From: Halomonas cerina | GTDB lineage: Bacteria; Pseudomonadota; Gammaproteobacteria; Pseudomonadales; Halomonadaceae | Reading direction: 5' to 3' | Assembly (NCBI RefSeq): GCF_014192215.1 | Contig: NZ_JACHXP010000004.1 | Coordinates: 62,001-126,000, forward strand | DNA: 64,000 nucleotides | Part shown: in pieces, positions 42,541 to 51,317 of the stretch | How the letters are laid out: each line of letters starts with the position of its first letter | How positions within the stretch are numbered: the stretch's first letter is position 1 | The notes under the pieces: model-generated | The model's database searches: none | What the model was told of the DNA's origin: nothing | What the model saw: only the letters and a program-made list of their open reading frames with translations | Translations under genes and position numbers: made by a program

Positions 42541-42682
42541 ATATGAAAAATTGTACAAACCTTACAAAACAGGGCTAGACTATCTTCGTTCCCACCATAT
42601 AAAACGCGTATCTTTTCCTATTAGTGTCATAGGAAAATTCTACAAGACCTTTAGAAACGCTGTTCGCTATGATCATGATCAG
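42541..42682 (+). promoter_or_regulatory. AT-rich regulatory region of the first ompW gene
   Basis: The stretch is strikingly AT-rich for this genome. TTTTCCTAT (42613-42621) and ATAGGAAAA (42629-42637) form a perfect 9-bp inverted repeat. ATGAT-CATG-ATCAG (42669-42682) matches the FNR/Anr core TGAT-N4-ATCA, but its position relative to any -10 is not clear. The ATG is at 42741. Confidence 0.5.
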
Positions 42683-42740
42683 CGATGCGCCGGCGCCGAA
42701 TCTCGCTGCCGGCACCTTGGATGACACAGGGAGGACTCCC

Positions 42741-43349
42741 ATGAAAACGATGCGCCTTATGACCGCTGCCGCCCTCGCCACTGCCGGCGTTGTCGCCACC
42801 CAGACCGCCATGGCCTACCAAGCCGGGGATATCTATGGTCGGGGTGGCGTGGCCAAGACCGAGGTCACCGATGACAACGGCCGCGTAGCCGGCGCGGATC
42901 TGGACATCTCCGACGAGCGCGGCTACTCCTATGGGCTGGGCTACCAGTTCCACGACAAGCTGGGCATCGAGCTCAACGGCACCGAGCCCGTCGAGCATGA
43001 TCTGGCCCTCGGCGGCGCCGGCATCGGCAGTGTGGAGCGCATGCCGCTCAACCTGATGCTCAACTATTATCCGCTCGGGGGCACCCCGTCTCGTGTCCAG
43101 CCCTATGTGGGTGCGGGGCTCAACTACACGCACTTCTCCGAGGAGGAGCTGGCTGGCCTGGACGTCGATGAGTCCTACGGTGCCGCCGGCCAGGTCGGCG
43201 TGGACTTGGCGGTGACCGACTACCTGCTCGTCGGTGCCTTCGCGAGATACGCCGATGTAGACGCCGATGTGTCGGTCGGCGGCACCGACATCGGTGAGGC
43301 GGAAGTGGATCCGACGACGATCGGTGGAGTCCTGACCTTGCGCTTCTGA
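42741..43349 (+). CDS. ompW: OmpW-family outer membrane protein
   Basis: A 202-residue small beta-barrel. A signal peptide (LMTAAALATAGVVATQTAMA) is followed by YQAGDIYGRGGVAKTEV, YSYGLGYQFHDKLGIEL, LNYYPLGG with RVQPYVGAGLNYTHF, and a final Phe (GGVLTLRF). OmpW forms an eight-stranded barrel for small hydrophobic molecules. GGAGG precedes the ATG. A terminator separates it from its paralogue. Confidence 0.92.
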   Translation: MKTMRLMTAAALATAGVVATQTAMAYQAGDIYGRGGVAKTEVTDDNGRVAGADLDISDERGYSYGLGYQFHDKLGIELNGTEPVEHDLALGGAGIGSVERMPLNLMLNYYPLGGTPSRVQPYVGAGLNYTHFSEEELAGLDVDESYGAAGQVGVDLAVTDYLLVGAFARYADVDADVSVGGTDIGEAEVDPTTIGGVLTLRF

Positions 43350-43368
43350 GTCGTCTCCCCCACGTCAG

Positions 43369-43397
43369 ACGCCGGGTCTCGGCCCGGCGTCGTTTTT
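43369..43397 (+). terminator. Intrinsic terminator after the first ompW
   Basis: ACGCCGGG (43369-43376) pairs with CCCGGCGT (43383-43390), followed by CGTTTTT. It lies 19 bases after the stop, immediately before the FNR-like site of the second gene. Confidence 0.85.
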
Positions 43398-43398
43398 C

Positions 43399-43444
43399 TT
43401 GATCCCCATCAAGACGACCGCCACGGCCCATTGCGCTAGATCAA
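43399..43444 (+). promoter_or_regulatory. Paired FNR/Anr-like sites upstream of the second ompW
   Basis: TTGAT-CCCC-ATCAA (43399-43412) matches the FNR/Anr consensus exactly. A second, weaker site TTGCG-CTAG-ATCAA (43431-43444) is centred 32 bases further on. A possible -10, TAGACT (43467-43472), would start transcription near 43479. That places the weak site at about -41.5 (class II) and the perfect one at about -73.5. Confidence 0.6.
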
Positions 43445-43522
43445 GAGTCGCCTGCAAGCTCCTGCGTAGACTCGTCTCCACACTTACGGCGGCTCGCCGC
43501 CCGATCCACGAGGAGACCCGTC

Positions 43523-44149
43523 ATGCGCAAGCCCAAGCTGTCTATCCTGCTGATCGCCGGACTCGGCGCCATCGCGAGTGTCGCCAGCACCCAAGCCCTG
43601 GCCTATGGAGTGGGAGATCTCTACACCCGGGTCGGGGTGGCCAAGGTCGAGCCCAAGAGCGACAACGGTGACATCCTGGGCGGGGTCGATGTCGACGTGG
43701 ATGACGACAGTGCCTTTGCCTTCACCCTGGGTTACCGCTTCACCGACAAGCTGGGCGTGGAACTGCTGGCTGCCGAGCCCTTCGACCATAACTTCCAGGT
43801 CGAAGGCGTCACCGGGGGGTCTGTCGAGCACCTGCCGCCGACCCTGACCGTTCAGTACTATCCGCTCGGCAGCACCGAGGCGCGTGTTCAGCCCTATGCC
43901 GGTATCGGCGTCAACTACACCCGCTTCGATGACGAATCGCTGGATGCGCCACTGTCCGTCGAGTTCGATGATTCCTGGGGCGCCGCCGGCCAGCTCGGCG
44001 TCGACCTGCTGATCGACGAGCACTGGGCGCTGAACGCCGCCGCCTGGTACCTGGATATCGACTCCGATATCACCATCGGTGACAACGAAGCCGGCGAGGT
44101 CGAAATCGACCCGGTGGTGGTGATGGCCGGCCTCAGCTTCCGCTTCTGA
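43523..44149 (+). CDS. Second OmpW-family outer membrane protein
   Basis: A 208-residue paralogue of the previous gene: signal LLIAGLGAIASVASTQALA, then YGVGDLYTRVGVAKVEPKSDNG, FTLGYRFTDKLGVELL, VQYYPLGS with RVQPYAGIGVNYTRF, and the C-terminal GLSFRF. It diverges from the first copy mainly in loops. The paired FNR/Anr-like sites upstream suggest induction at low oxygen, as known for ompW of Escherichia coli. Confidence 0.9.
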   Translation: MRKPKLSILLIAGLGAIASVASTQALAYGVGDLYTRVGVAKVEPKSDNGDILGGVDVDVDDDSAFAFTLGYRFTDKLGVELLAAEPFDHNFQVEGVTGGSVEHLPPTLTVQYYPLGSTEARVQPYAGIGVNYTRFDDESLDAPLSVEFDDSWGAAGQLGVDLLIDEHWALNAAAWYLDIDSDITIGDNEAGEVEIDPVVVMAGLSFRF

Positions 44150-44173
44150 GACGTTGCCTGCCCCTCATGACAC

Positions 44174-44674
44174 TTAGCGCGGCGTGTGGCGAGACAGCCC
44201 CAGCGCAGCCAGGGTGGCGTCATCCAGGCCGTGCACCGCCTCGACCTCGCTCAGGCGGGCATGATAGGCCGGGCTCAGGAAGACCTCGCCGGCCAGCAGG
44301 TGGGCAAGATATTCCCGGGCCGGTCGCAGTGCCGCCGCGGTGGTGCCGGGCGTGGCGATATAGACCCAGGCCTCGATGGGTCCATGGCCAGTGTGGATCG
44401 GCAGGCGATGGCGATCGTAGTCGTGGGGGTAGCCCTCGAAGGGGTCCATCCGGTGGATCTGCTGCGCTTCCTGCAACTCGAAGAGCGCCCCCTCGACACG
44501 TTTCCCCGGGGACGGTACCACGTTGGCATGGCTGATGCCGGCCACCCGGGAGGCCTTGTCGAAGCGCAGTTCGTGATCGGCCAACACCCCGGGCAGCGCG
44601 CGGCGGGTGCTGCCGATGCGGGCCTCGACCCGGGCCGGGTTCATATTACTGCCATAGGCGAAATAGTACAGCAT
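44174..44674 (-). CDS. Gamma-glutamylcyclotransferase-family protein
   Basis: A 166-residue protein with the GGCT-fold signature YFAYGSNMNPARV at its start and MDPFEGYPHDYDRHRLP, which holds the catalytic-type Glu. Members convert gamma-glutamyl amino acids or peptides to 5-oxoproline, but many bacterial ones are uncharacterised. I start at ATG 44674 (GAGGTG upstream) rather than the GTG two codons earlier. The YqcC-family gene ends seven bases upstream of this start. Confidence 0.85.
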   Translation of the reverse strand: MLYYFAYGSNMNPARVEARIGSTRRALPGVLADHELRFDKASRVAGISHANVVPSPGKRVEGALFELQEAQQIHRMDPFEGYPHDYDRHRLPIHTGHGPIEAWVYIATPGTTAAALRPAREYLAHLLAGEVFLSPAYHARLSEVEAVHGLDDATLAALGLSRHTPR

Positions 44675-44681
44675 CGGCACC

Positions 44682-45014
44682 TCAGTTCTCGGTGACCAGG
44701 CGATCGATGTGCTCGACCACCTTGCACATCAGCAGACGGTCGCTGGCCCGGGCACCTTCCTGGGTCAGGTAGGCCTCCACCGCAGGCGCCACGTCGCAGG
44801 TCGCGGGCATCGGTGCGCGGGCCTCCACCAGCGCCTCCAGCCGGGCGATAAACACGAAACGCAGCCACTGGGGCAACGCCATGGTGTCGATGCAGAATGG
44901 CTGGGGACTGTCGAAGGCCTCGGGCTCGGGACGCTCCATGCGCCACATGTCGGCCGCCTTCATGGTGGATTCGAGTTCGCGCAGGGCCTGATCGAGTTCC
45001 TCGTGTACGCTCAT
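44682..45014 (-). CDS. yqcC: YqcC-family protein
   Basis: A 110-residue protein of the YqcC/DUF446 family. It shows an N-terminal helix, then MERPEPEAFDSPQPFCIDTMALPQWLRFVFIARLEALVEA and a helical tail. The family often sits near pseudouridine synthase TruC; here it is with the GGCT gene, seven bases upstream of it. Function unknown. GGAG precedes the ATG. Confidence 0.85.
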   Translation of the reverse strand: MSVHEELDQALRELESTMKAADMWRMERPEPEAFDSPQPFCIDTMALPQWLRFVFIARLEALVEARAPMPATCDVAPAVEAYLTQEGARASDRLLMCKVVEHIDRLVTEN

Positions 45015-45081
45015 GGAATGTCACTCCGGTCGGTCTGTGGCTTCATTATCCCGCCTGGACGTGCCGAGGGCCAACCCCGGC

Positions 45082-45840
45082 TCAGGAGGACGGGATGGCA
45101 GGCGCAGCGGCCAGCACCTTGCGCAGGAAGTCACGGGTCCGGGGATCGCGGGGCGCCCCGAAGAGCCGGGACGGGGGCCCCTGCTCGACGATACGCCCGC
45201 CCTCCATGAAAATCACCCGATCGGCCACGTCCCGGGCGAAGCCCATCTCGTGGGTGACCACCAGCATGGTCTGGCGCTCGGCAGCGAGCTGCTTCATCAG
45301 CGCCAGGACCTCCTCGACCCATTCGGGGTCCAGCGAGGACGTCGGCTCGTCGAACAGGATCACCTCGGCCTGAGCCGCCATGGCCCGTCCGATGCCGACC
45401 CGCTGCTGCTGGCCGCCGGACAACGACGCCGGGTAGGCATCGGCCTTGTCGGCCAGGCCGATGCGCTCGAGGATCTCTCTCGCCCGGGCATGGGCCTTGG
45501 CCTTGGGCCAGCGGTTGACCACGATCAGCCCCTCGGCGATGTTCTGAAGCGCCGTCTTGTTGGCGAACAGCGCATAGTTCTGGAACACGAAAGCCGTGCG
45601 CCGCCGCGCCGCCAGGATCTCGGCACGGGTCGCGCGGGTGACATCGACGTCCAGGTCGCCGAGGGTCAGATGACCCGCGTCGGGGCGCTCCAGGAAGTTC
45701 AGGCAGCGCAACAGGGTCGACTTGCCGGTCCCCGAGGGCCCGATCACCACAATGATCTCGCCCTGCTCGATCGACAGGTCGATGCCATCGAGCACGGTGG
45801 TGTCGCCGAAACGCTTGACGAGATTGGTGACCTTGATCAT
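45082..45840 (-). CDS. Polar amino acid ABC transporter ATP-binding protein
   Basis: A 252-residue ABC ATPase: Walker [10 protein letters not shown], signature LSGGQQQR, Walker [15 protein letters not shown] and switch [14 protein letters not shown], which is the PAAT pattern. It overlaps the permease gene by four bases (ATGA). It powers uptake with the permease and binding protein upstream. Closest in style to TcyN/YxeO cystine-type systems; the substrate is not certain. Confidence 0.92.
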   Translation of the reverse strand: MIKVTNLVKRFGDTTVLDGIDLSIEQGEIIVVIGPSGTGKSTLLRCLNFLERPDAGHLTLGDLDVDVTRATRAEILAARRRTAFVFQNYALFANKTALQNIAEGLIVVNRWPKAKAHARAREILERIGLADKADAYPASLSGGQQQRVGIGRAMAAQAEVILFDEPTSSLDPEWVEEVLALMKQLAAERQTMLVVTHEMGFARDVADRVIFMEGGRIVEQGPPSRLFGAPRDPRTRDFLRKVLAAAPAIPSS

Positions 45841-46511
45841 CGGCGATACGCCTCATTGAGCCGAACCTCCAGGCGACGCTGCCCCCAGGCCAGCAGCTCG
45901 ACGATCAGCCAGTAGATCACCGCTACCGTGATGAAGGCCTCGAAATACAGGAAACTGCCGGCAGCCTCCTTCTGGGTGGCACCCATCAGCTCGGTGACCC
46001 CCAGGGTGAAGGCCAGAGAGGTGGCCTTGATCATGTCGATGAAGTAGTTCATCAGGGTCGGCACCGCCACTCGCGTGGCCTGGGGCAACACGATGCGGCG
46101 CATCAGCTGACCGTTGGTCATGCCGATCGACAGCGCCGCCTCGGTCTGGCTGCGATCCACCCCGACGATGGCGGCACGGATCGACTCCGCCATGTAGGCG
46201 GCGAAGTGCAGCGTCAGCCCCATGATGGTGGCGGTGATGCCGTCGATCTGGGTGAGGAAGGCCACTACCTGGGGCAGCCCGTAGTAGAACAGGAACAGCT
46301 GGACCAGCAGCGGGGTGCCGCGAAAGAAGGAGATGAACAGCAGGGTCACGCCGTTCAGCCCCGGAATCCCCAGCACCCGGATCACCGCCAGGCCGCAGGC
46401 CAGTACCAGGGCCAGCACCATGCCCGCCATCGCCATGCCCAGCGTCAGGGGCAGGTAACCGAGCAGGATGGGCACCAGCCCCAGCATGTAGTCGAAATCG
46501 AGCACGCTCAT
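45837..46511 (-). CDS. Polar amino acid ABC transporter permease
   Basis: A 224-residue inner-membrane permease of the HisM/GlnP family. The N-terminal membrane region has a [19 protein letters not shown] segment, typical of polar amino acid permeases. The EAA-type loop [21 protein letters not shown] and a C-terminal [13 protein letters not shown] helix are present. A single permease implies a homodimer. It lies between the binding protein and the ATPase genes. Confidence 0.92.
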   Translation of the reverse strand: MSVLDFDYMLGLVPILLGYLPLTLGMAMAGMVLALVLACGLAVIRVLGIPGLNGVTLLFISFFRGTPLLVQLFLFYYGLPQVVAFLTQIDGITATIMGLTLHFAAYMAESIRAAIVGVDRSQTEAALSIGMTNGQLMRRIVLPQATRVAVPTLMNYFIDMIKATSLAFTLGVTELMGATQKEAAGSFLYFEAFITVAVIYWLIVELLAWGQRRLEVRLNEAYRR

Positions 46512-46529
46512 GTCGGGCGCCTGGGCTCC

Positions 46530-47288
46530 TCAGGGACGGGTAATGTCGGTGCCGAACCAGCGCTCGGAGATCTCGGCCAGGGTGCCGTCCTCGCGCAGCG
46601 CGGAGAGCGCCTCGTCGACCCGGTCTCGCAGGGTCCGGCCGGCTTCGGTGTCGCGGAACGGCAGGGCGTTGCGGATCTCGGAGAACGGCTGGCCGGCAAG
46701 CTGCAGGGGCAAGGGCTTTTCCTGGATCACCTGGCTGGCGCTGACCCGGTCCATGACGAAGGCATCGACGCGACCCAGGGCGGTGTCCTGCTCGATATTG
46801 CTCTCGTAGGTGCGGATATCGATCTCATCGGCGTAGGGCAACTCGCGCAGCAGCTGTTCGTAGTTGGACCCCAGGTTCACCGCCACGGTCTTGCCACGCA
46901 AGTCCTCGATGCCGTCGATGGTCTCGTTGCCGGCCTTGACCACCACCTGGGCGCCGTCATACACGTAGGGCTGGGTGAAGACGTACTTCGCCTGGCGCTC
47001 CTCGGTGATGGTGATCTGGTTGGCGATGGTGTCGATGCGGCCGGACTCGAGCATGCCGAACAGGCCAGAGAAGTTGGCGGTCACGAATTCCACCTCGGTG
47101 TCCATCTCCTCGGCCACCGCTTCCATGACGTCGACCTCGAAGCCCTTGAGGGTATCCTGCTCAACGAAGGTAAAAGGAAAATAGCCGCCGGACATGCCAA
47201 CCTTGAGGGGCTCTTCCTGAGCCGGGGCGTTGCCGGCGAAGGCGATGGCGCTGGCAGACAGCATCGTCAGAGCAAGGGAACGTAACAT
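46530..47288 (-). CDS. Polar amino acid ABC transporter substrate-binding protein
   Basis: A 252-residue periplasmic protein: signal LALTMLSASAIAFAGNAPAQ, then PLKVGMSGGYFPFTFVEQDTLKGFEVDVMEAVA and DTIANQITITEERQAKYVFTQPYVYDGA. This is the bacterial SBP family 3 fold. The TITxxR-like ligand loop and a KTVAVNLGSNYEQLL hinge segment are visible. ATG 47288 has GGAGG eight bases away. The cystine-type resemblance is only suggestive. Confidence 0.9.
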   Translation of the reverse strand: MLRSLALTMLSASAIAFAGNAPAQEEPLKVGMSGGYFPFTFVEQDTLKGFEVDVMEAVAEEMDTEVEFVTANFSGLFGMLESGRIDTIANQITITEERQAKYVFTQPYVYDGAQVVVKAGNETIDGIEDLRGKTVAVNLGSNYEQLLRELPYADEIDIRTYESNIEQDTALGRVDAFVMDRVSASQVIQEKPLPLQLAGQPFSEIRNALPFRDTEAGRTLRDRVDEALSALREDGTLAEISERWFGTDITRP

Positions 47289-47620
47289 AGCGGGTGCCTC
47301 CACTGAGGATAAAGAGTCATATGGAATAAAAAATGGATTTTATATTCCGTTTTTTCCACGCAAGATAGAGGAAATCCCGGTTCACGGCCAATAGGCATCG
47401 ATTATGCCTACGATAGCCGGAGCCCGCAGGGGGTTCATTCACAGATATCCTGAACGTCCCTGTGGATAAGCCTTGGAAAGATACTCCATCCGCCGTCGCC
47501 ATGGGCCCCGGCGGCAACTGGTCAGGAATTGACCACCCCCCACCGAGCACCGCTCATCTGGCGGGCTGACAGGACGTGAGTGCCGCGGTAGAGTGCACGG
47601 TCCGAGAGTGGGGAGACAGC
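47289..47620. other. 332-base region between the amino acid transporter and the DUF3549 gene
   Basis: No gene is supported. An AT-rich stretch at about 47310-47350 holds GGAATA (47323-47328) and TATTCC (47343-47348) as a short inverted repeat, likely part of the transporter promoter. The rest is ordinary GC-rich intergenic DNA between divergent genes, with the GGGGAGA ribosome site of the next gene at its end. Confidence 0.5.
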
Positions 47621-48646
47621 ATGCAGCCGATCGACAGCCTTCACGACTTCTTCGTTCGCAGCGGAGCCGAGGTTAGGCTCTACCATCTGGGCCGTCGCGT
47701 CACGCCCTGCGAGCTCGCCACCCTGGCGGCCCTGGAAAGCGGCGAGCAACCTTGGCCACAGCCCTGGCAGGGTAAGGCCCGCCTGGCCATGGTGTTTCGC
47801 GTCGGTGAACTCGAGGATCCGCTGATCTGGTTTCTGGCCTTGCCGCTAGACGAACAGGGCCGGCTCGACCCGGCCCCGCGGGACGCCTTCCTGCAGCGGT
47901 TGCTCGAGACGCTGGGCCGCAACGTCCGGGGCCTGGGCCGCGAGGACGGCGAGCAAATCGACAACCTGATGAAGGACAACCCCCTGGTCTTCACACCCTC
48001 GATGCCCTTCCAGGCCGTGCTGCACGCCCGGGCGAGCCTCGACCTGGGCCATCCGGCGAGCCAGCACCTGGAGCCGGCGGAGGCCTACCTGGAGGGGCAG
48101 CAGGCGCTGGACTGGCGCGCCCTGGGGCTGCAGGGCCTGGCCGATTTCGCGGTGCGCATGGAGGCCGACCAGGCCAGCCGCCTGGCGGCACGCCTGCCGG
48201 CCCTGCCTGGCGAGGTCCTCACCTCGCTGTGCTACTGTCTGGAACATGTGGCGATCCCCGAGGGCCTGGCCAAGGCCCTGCGCGCCCGGGGTGAGGCGGC
48301 CGCCGAGACCGGCGATATCGAGGCCTTCTGTGCCTGCGTGCGGGCCGTCGCCGGCGCCGACACCCACATGGCCGGTCCCTGGTTCGACACCCTGCTCGAC
48401 GACCCCGAGACCTGTGGTCCGGACCTGCTGGCCGCCATCGCTGCCCGCGGCTGGCAGCACCTTGAAGATGCCGAACGCCTGCCGCGCTTCCTGGCCCGGC
48501 TGGCCGAAGAGCCCCGGGCGGACTTCATGAACCTGGTCCGCGATCTGGCCCTGATTCCGCGGCTGCGTCTGCCGGTGCTGATGACGCTTCGCGAGGCCCC
48601 TGCGGATACCGCCATCGCTCGTCGTCTGAGCGAGCTGGGGCGCTGA
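47621..48646 (+). CDS. DUF3549-family protein
   Basis: A 341-residue cytosolic protein. It opens IDSLHDFFVRSGAEVRLYHLGRRV and continues into an alpha-solenoid-like region rich in Leu/Ala helices with GVLTSLCYC-type segments. The DUF3549 family is found in gammaproteobacteria and has no known function. ATG 47621 is preferred over an upstream GTG at 47576 because GGGGAGA lies just before it. A RimB-like protease gene follows. Confidence 0.75.
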   Translation: MQPIDSLHDFFVRSGAEVRLYHLGRRVTPCELATLAALESGEQPWPQPWQGKARLAMVFRVGELEDPLIWFLALPLDEQGRLDPAPRDAFLQRLLETLGRNVRGLGREDGEQIDNLMKDNPLVFTPSMPFQAVLHARASLDLGHPASQHLEPAEAYLEGQQALDWRALGLQGLADFAVRMEADQASRLAARLPALPGEVLTSLCYCLEHVAIPEGLAKALRARGEAAAETGDIEAFCACVRAVAGADTHMAGPWFDTLLDDPETCGPDLLAAIAARGWQHLEDAERLPRFLARLAEEPRADFMNLVRDLALIPRLRLPVLMTLREAPADTAIARRLSELGR

Positions 48647-48672
48647 GTCACGCTGCGCAAGGGAGGAGACCC

Positions 48673-49110
48673 ATGAAGGAGCTGCCCTACCAGGCCAAGG
48701 CGGTGATCGGCCGCCGCGAGATGGTGACGCTTCCGGAGCTGCACTTGACGCTCTGCGCCAAGGCCGACACCGGCGCGCGCACTTCGTCGCTGCATGCCGA
48801 GGACATCGAGTCCTTTGAAGAGGATGGCCACCTCTGGGTTAGCTTCACCACCCGCAGTGGCGGTCCTGCCAGCCCGGCCCATGTCTTCCGTCTGCATCTA
48901 CACGACCGCCGCCGGGTGACCAGTTCCAACGGCCAGGCCGAGTGGCGCTATGTCATCCGCACGCCCTTGCAGCTGGGCAAGCTGGAGTTTCCCGTCGAGC
49001 TGACTCTCGCCGATCGTCGCAACATGCGCCACCCCATGCTGCTGGGCCGGCGTGCCCTGCGCCGCCTGCTGGTGGCCCCCGGTGCCGCCTTCCTGCACGG
49101 CGAGCCCTGA
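48673..49110 (+). CDS. Retropepsin-like protease, RimB type (PF05618)
   Basis: A 145-residue protein. The aspartic-protease-like motif [13 protein letters not shown] is followed by [15 protein letters not shown] and [22 protein letters not shown], the pattern of the putative ATP-dependent zinc protease family that includes RimB. In Pseudomonas, RimB trims glutamate tails added to ribosomal protein S6 by RimK. The rimK gene starts 41 bases downstream, supporting this partnership. Confidence 0.85.
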   Translation: MKELPYQAKAVIGRREMVTLPELHLTLCAKADTGARTSSLHAEDIESFEEDGHLWVSFTTRSGGPASPAHVFRLHLHDRRRVTSSNGQAEWRYVIRTPLQLGKLEFPVELTLADRRNMRHPMLLGRRALRRLLVAPGAAFLHGEP

Positions 49111-49151
49111 CCCCTTCGCCCATTTCCATCCGCCCGGCCTGGAGTCCCGAC

Positions 49152-50060
49152 ATGCATATCGCGCTGCTGTCCCGTAACCGCAACCTCTACTCCACTCGCC
49201 GTCTGATCGAGGCCGCCGAGGCCCGGGGCCACACCGCCCGGGTGGTGGATACGCTGCGCTGCTACATGAGCATCGCTTCCCATCATCCCTCGATGCATTA
49301 CAAGGGCCAGGAGCTCGAGCCCTTCGACGCGGTGGTCCCGCGGATCGGGGCCTCGATCACCTTCTACGGCTGTGCGGTGCTGCGCCAGTTCGAGATGATG
49401 GGCACCTATGTGCTCAACGACAATGTGTCCATCACCCGCTCCCGGGACAAGCTGCGCTCACTGCAGTTGCTCTCTCGCAAGGGGCTGGGCCTGCCGATCA
49501 CCGGCTTCGCCCACTCCCCGGACGACATTCCCGACCTGATCACCATGGTCCGCGGCGCCCCCCTGGTCATCAAGCTGCTGGAGGGCACCCAAGGCATCGG
49601 CGTGGTGCTGGCCGAGACCAACCAGGCCGCGGAGTCGGTGATCCAGGCCTTCATGGGCATGAAGGCCAACATCATGGTCCAAGAGTACATCAAGGAGGCC
49701 CGGGGCGCCGACATCCGCTGCCTGGTGATCGGCGACAAGGTGGTAGCGTCAATGAAGCGCCAGGCGGCCGATGGCGAGTTCCGCTCCAACCTGCATCGCG
49801 GCGGCAGTGCCAGCGTGATCCGCATTACCCCCGAGGAACGCTCCACGGCCATCCGTGCCGCCAAGGCCATGGGCCTACGGGTCGCAGGGGTCGACCTGCT
49901 GCGCTCCAACCACGGGCCGGTGATCATGGAGGTGAACTCCTCACCCGGCCTACAGGGCATCGAGACCGCCACCGGCAGGGACATCGCCGGACTGATCATC
50001 GAGCACCTCGAGAAGAACGCCGCCCCTCGGCGCAAGACGCCCCCCAAGCCCAAAGGCTAA
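49152..50060 (+). CDS. rimK: Ribosomal protein S6--L-glutamate ligase RimK
   Basis: A 302-residue ATP-grasp ligase that adds glutamates to the C-terminus of ribosomal protein S6. It starts [17 protein letters not shown], then has [40 protein letters not shown], and the metal-binding [15 protein letters not shown]. Length and order match RimK. It pairs with the RimB-like protease upstream; RimA is not visible here. Confidence 0.93.
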   Translation: MHIALLSRNRNLYSTRRLIEAAEARGHTARVVDTLRCYMSIASHHPSMHYKGQELEPFDAVVPRIGASITFYGCAVLRQFEMMGTYVLNDNVSITRSRDKLRSLQLLSRKGLGLPITGFAHSPDDIPDLITMVRGAPLVIKLLEGTQGIGVVLAETNQAAESVIQAFMGMKANIMVQEYIKEARGADIRCLVIGDKVVASMKRQAADGEFRSNLHRGGSASVIRITPEERSTAIRAAKAMGLRVAGVDLLRSNHGPVIMEVNSSPGLQGIETATGRDIAGLIIEHLEKNAAPRRKTPPKPKG

Positions 50061-50148
50061 GAGGAATCCGGCAAATATTTGCCCGCCAGGACTGGCAAAA
50101 GCCAGGCGACACCCCCACAATCGGCGTCACCGCAGGAGGTGACCACCC

Positions 50149-50595
50149 ATGTTTCTCGACAATCGCCAGGTGGCGATGGACAACGTGCTGGAAGCCCTGG
50201 CCGACAGCCTCGATTACTTCCAGGACAACCTCGAGCGCCTGAATCCGTCGCTGCGCGACACCCTGAAGCCCCACTACGAGGCCCGGGCCACGTCGCTGCG
50301 CCAGCTTCAGGAACTGGCGCGAACCCATCTTGACCTCCTCCCCCGTGATGCCGATGTCGAGCGCGACGACTATATGTGGCTATGGAGCCGCCTGAAGAGC
50401 TTCGTCGGCAACGATAGCCTGGTGCTGATCAACGAGTTGCTCGAACAGGAGCGCGTGCTGATGCAGGCGCTCTCGACCCTGTTCACCCACCCCCTGCCCG
50501 ACCCCATCGAGCCAGTCACCGAGGAGTGCTGGAAGGGGTGCCGGTCGTTGATCCGCGAGCTGTATCGCCTGCAGAAGCAGCACCAGAAGCGCTGA
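50149..50595 (+). CDS. Helical protein, DUF2383-like (uncertain)
   Basis: A 148-residue, almost entirely helical protein: NRQVAMDNVLEALADSLDYFQDNLERLNPSLRDTL, then HYEARATSLRQLQELAR and later helices, probably a four-helix bundle. It may belong with ferritin-like DUF2383 proteins, but I am not sure. AGGAGG leads to the ATG. Its last 80 bases overlap the end of the convergent SanA/YdcF-like gene. Confidence 0.6.
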   Translation: MFLDNRQVAMDNVLEALADSLDYFQDNLERLNPSLRDTLKPHYEARATSLRQLQELARTHLDLLPRDADVERDDYMWLWSRLKSFVGNDSLVLINELLEQERVLMQALSTLFTHPLPDPIEPVTEECWKGCRSLIRELYRLQKQHQKR

Positions 50596-51283
50596 CATCC
50601 ACGTTGGGCAGCCCCGACGGCATGATCTCCAGCGGCTCCTGCGGCCCCAGGAAGTGTGGCTCACGCTGCCACAGGTAGAGATCTCCCAGGGTCCCCACTC
50701 GCGCCACCCACTCTCTCGCCTTTAGCCGCCACAGGCTGGTCACCGGCCGCTCGGGGGCGACGCAGCCCGAGGCCTCGAGCCCCAGCGCCTCGGCGATGAA
50801 CAGCGCTCGAGGCAGGTGCCACGCCTGGGTGACCAGTAGCGCCCGTTCGACCCCGAAGACGTCACGGGCCCGGGCCAGGGTATCGAAGGTACTGAACCCC
50901 GCGTAGTCCAGGGTCATGTCCTCGTCGCGCACCTGGCGACCACGCAGGTCCCGCCACATGGCCACCGGCTCGTTGTAGTAGCGTGTACGGTTGTCCCCCG
51001 AGAGCAGCAGGTGGTCGACGCGTCCCAGGCGAAGCAGCTCGTGGGCCGCGATCATGCGGCCCTCGAAATGGGGATTGCGATGGCCGCTGCGAGTCCAGCG
51101 GGAGGTGCCGAAGACAATGCCCACCCGTTCGGGCCGGCAGGACGCCAGGTCATGCTCGATCCGCTCGCGCGTCGCCCCGATGACCCACAGGTTGGCCCCC
51201 GCGAACAGTAATGTCGCCAAGAGCGCGAGCGCCCCCAGCGACATCAGGATTCCCTTGAAGACCTTCCAGAATGGCAGGCGCAT
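50516..51283 (-). CDS. SanA/YdcF-family membrane protein (DUF218)
   Basis: A 255-residue protein: one N-terminal membrane helix (GILMSLGALALLATLLFAGA), then a DUF218 domain with IVFGTSRWTRSGHRNPHFEGRMIAAHELL, HLLLSGDN, and LLVTQAWHLPRALFIAEALGL. SanA of this fold affects envelope permeability and vancomycin sensitivity at high temperature. The C-terminal tail is rich in Ser, Ala and Gly and overlaps the convergent gene by 80 bases. Confidence 0.82.
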   Translation of the reverse strand: MRLPFWKVFKGILMSLGALALLATLLFAGANLWVIGATRERIEHDLASCRPERVGIVFGTSRWTRSGHRNPHFEGRMIAAHELLRLGRVDHLLLSGDNRTRYYNEPVAMWRDLRGRQVRDEDMTLDYAGFSTFDTLARARDVFGVERALLVTQAWHLPRALFIAEALGLEASGCVAPERPVTSLWRLKAREWVARVGTLGDLYLWQREPHFLGPQEPLEIMPSGLPNVDVSASGAASAGDTARGSTTGTPSSTPR

Positions 51284-51317
51284 GGCGCTCCCCGACCCAA
51301 CCGCCAGCGATAGCCAG

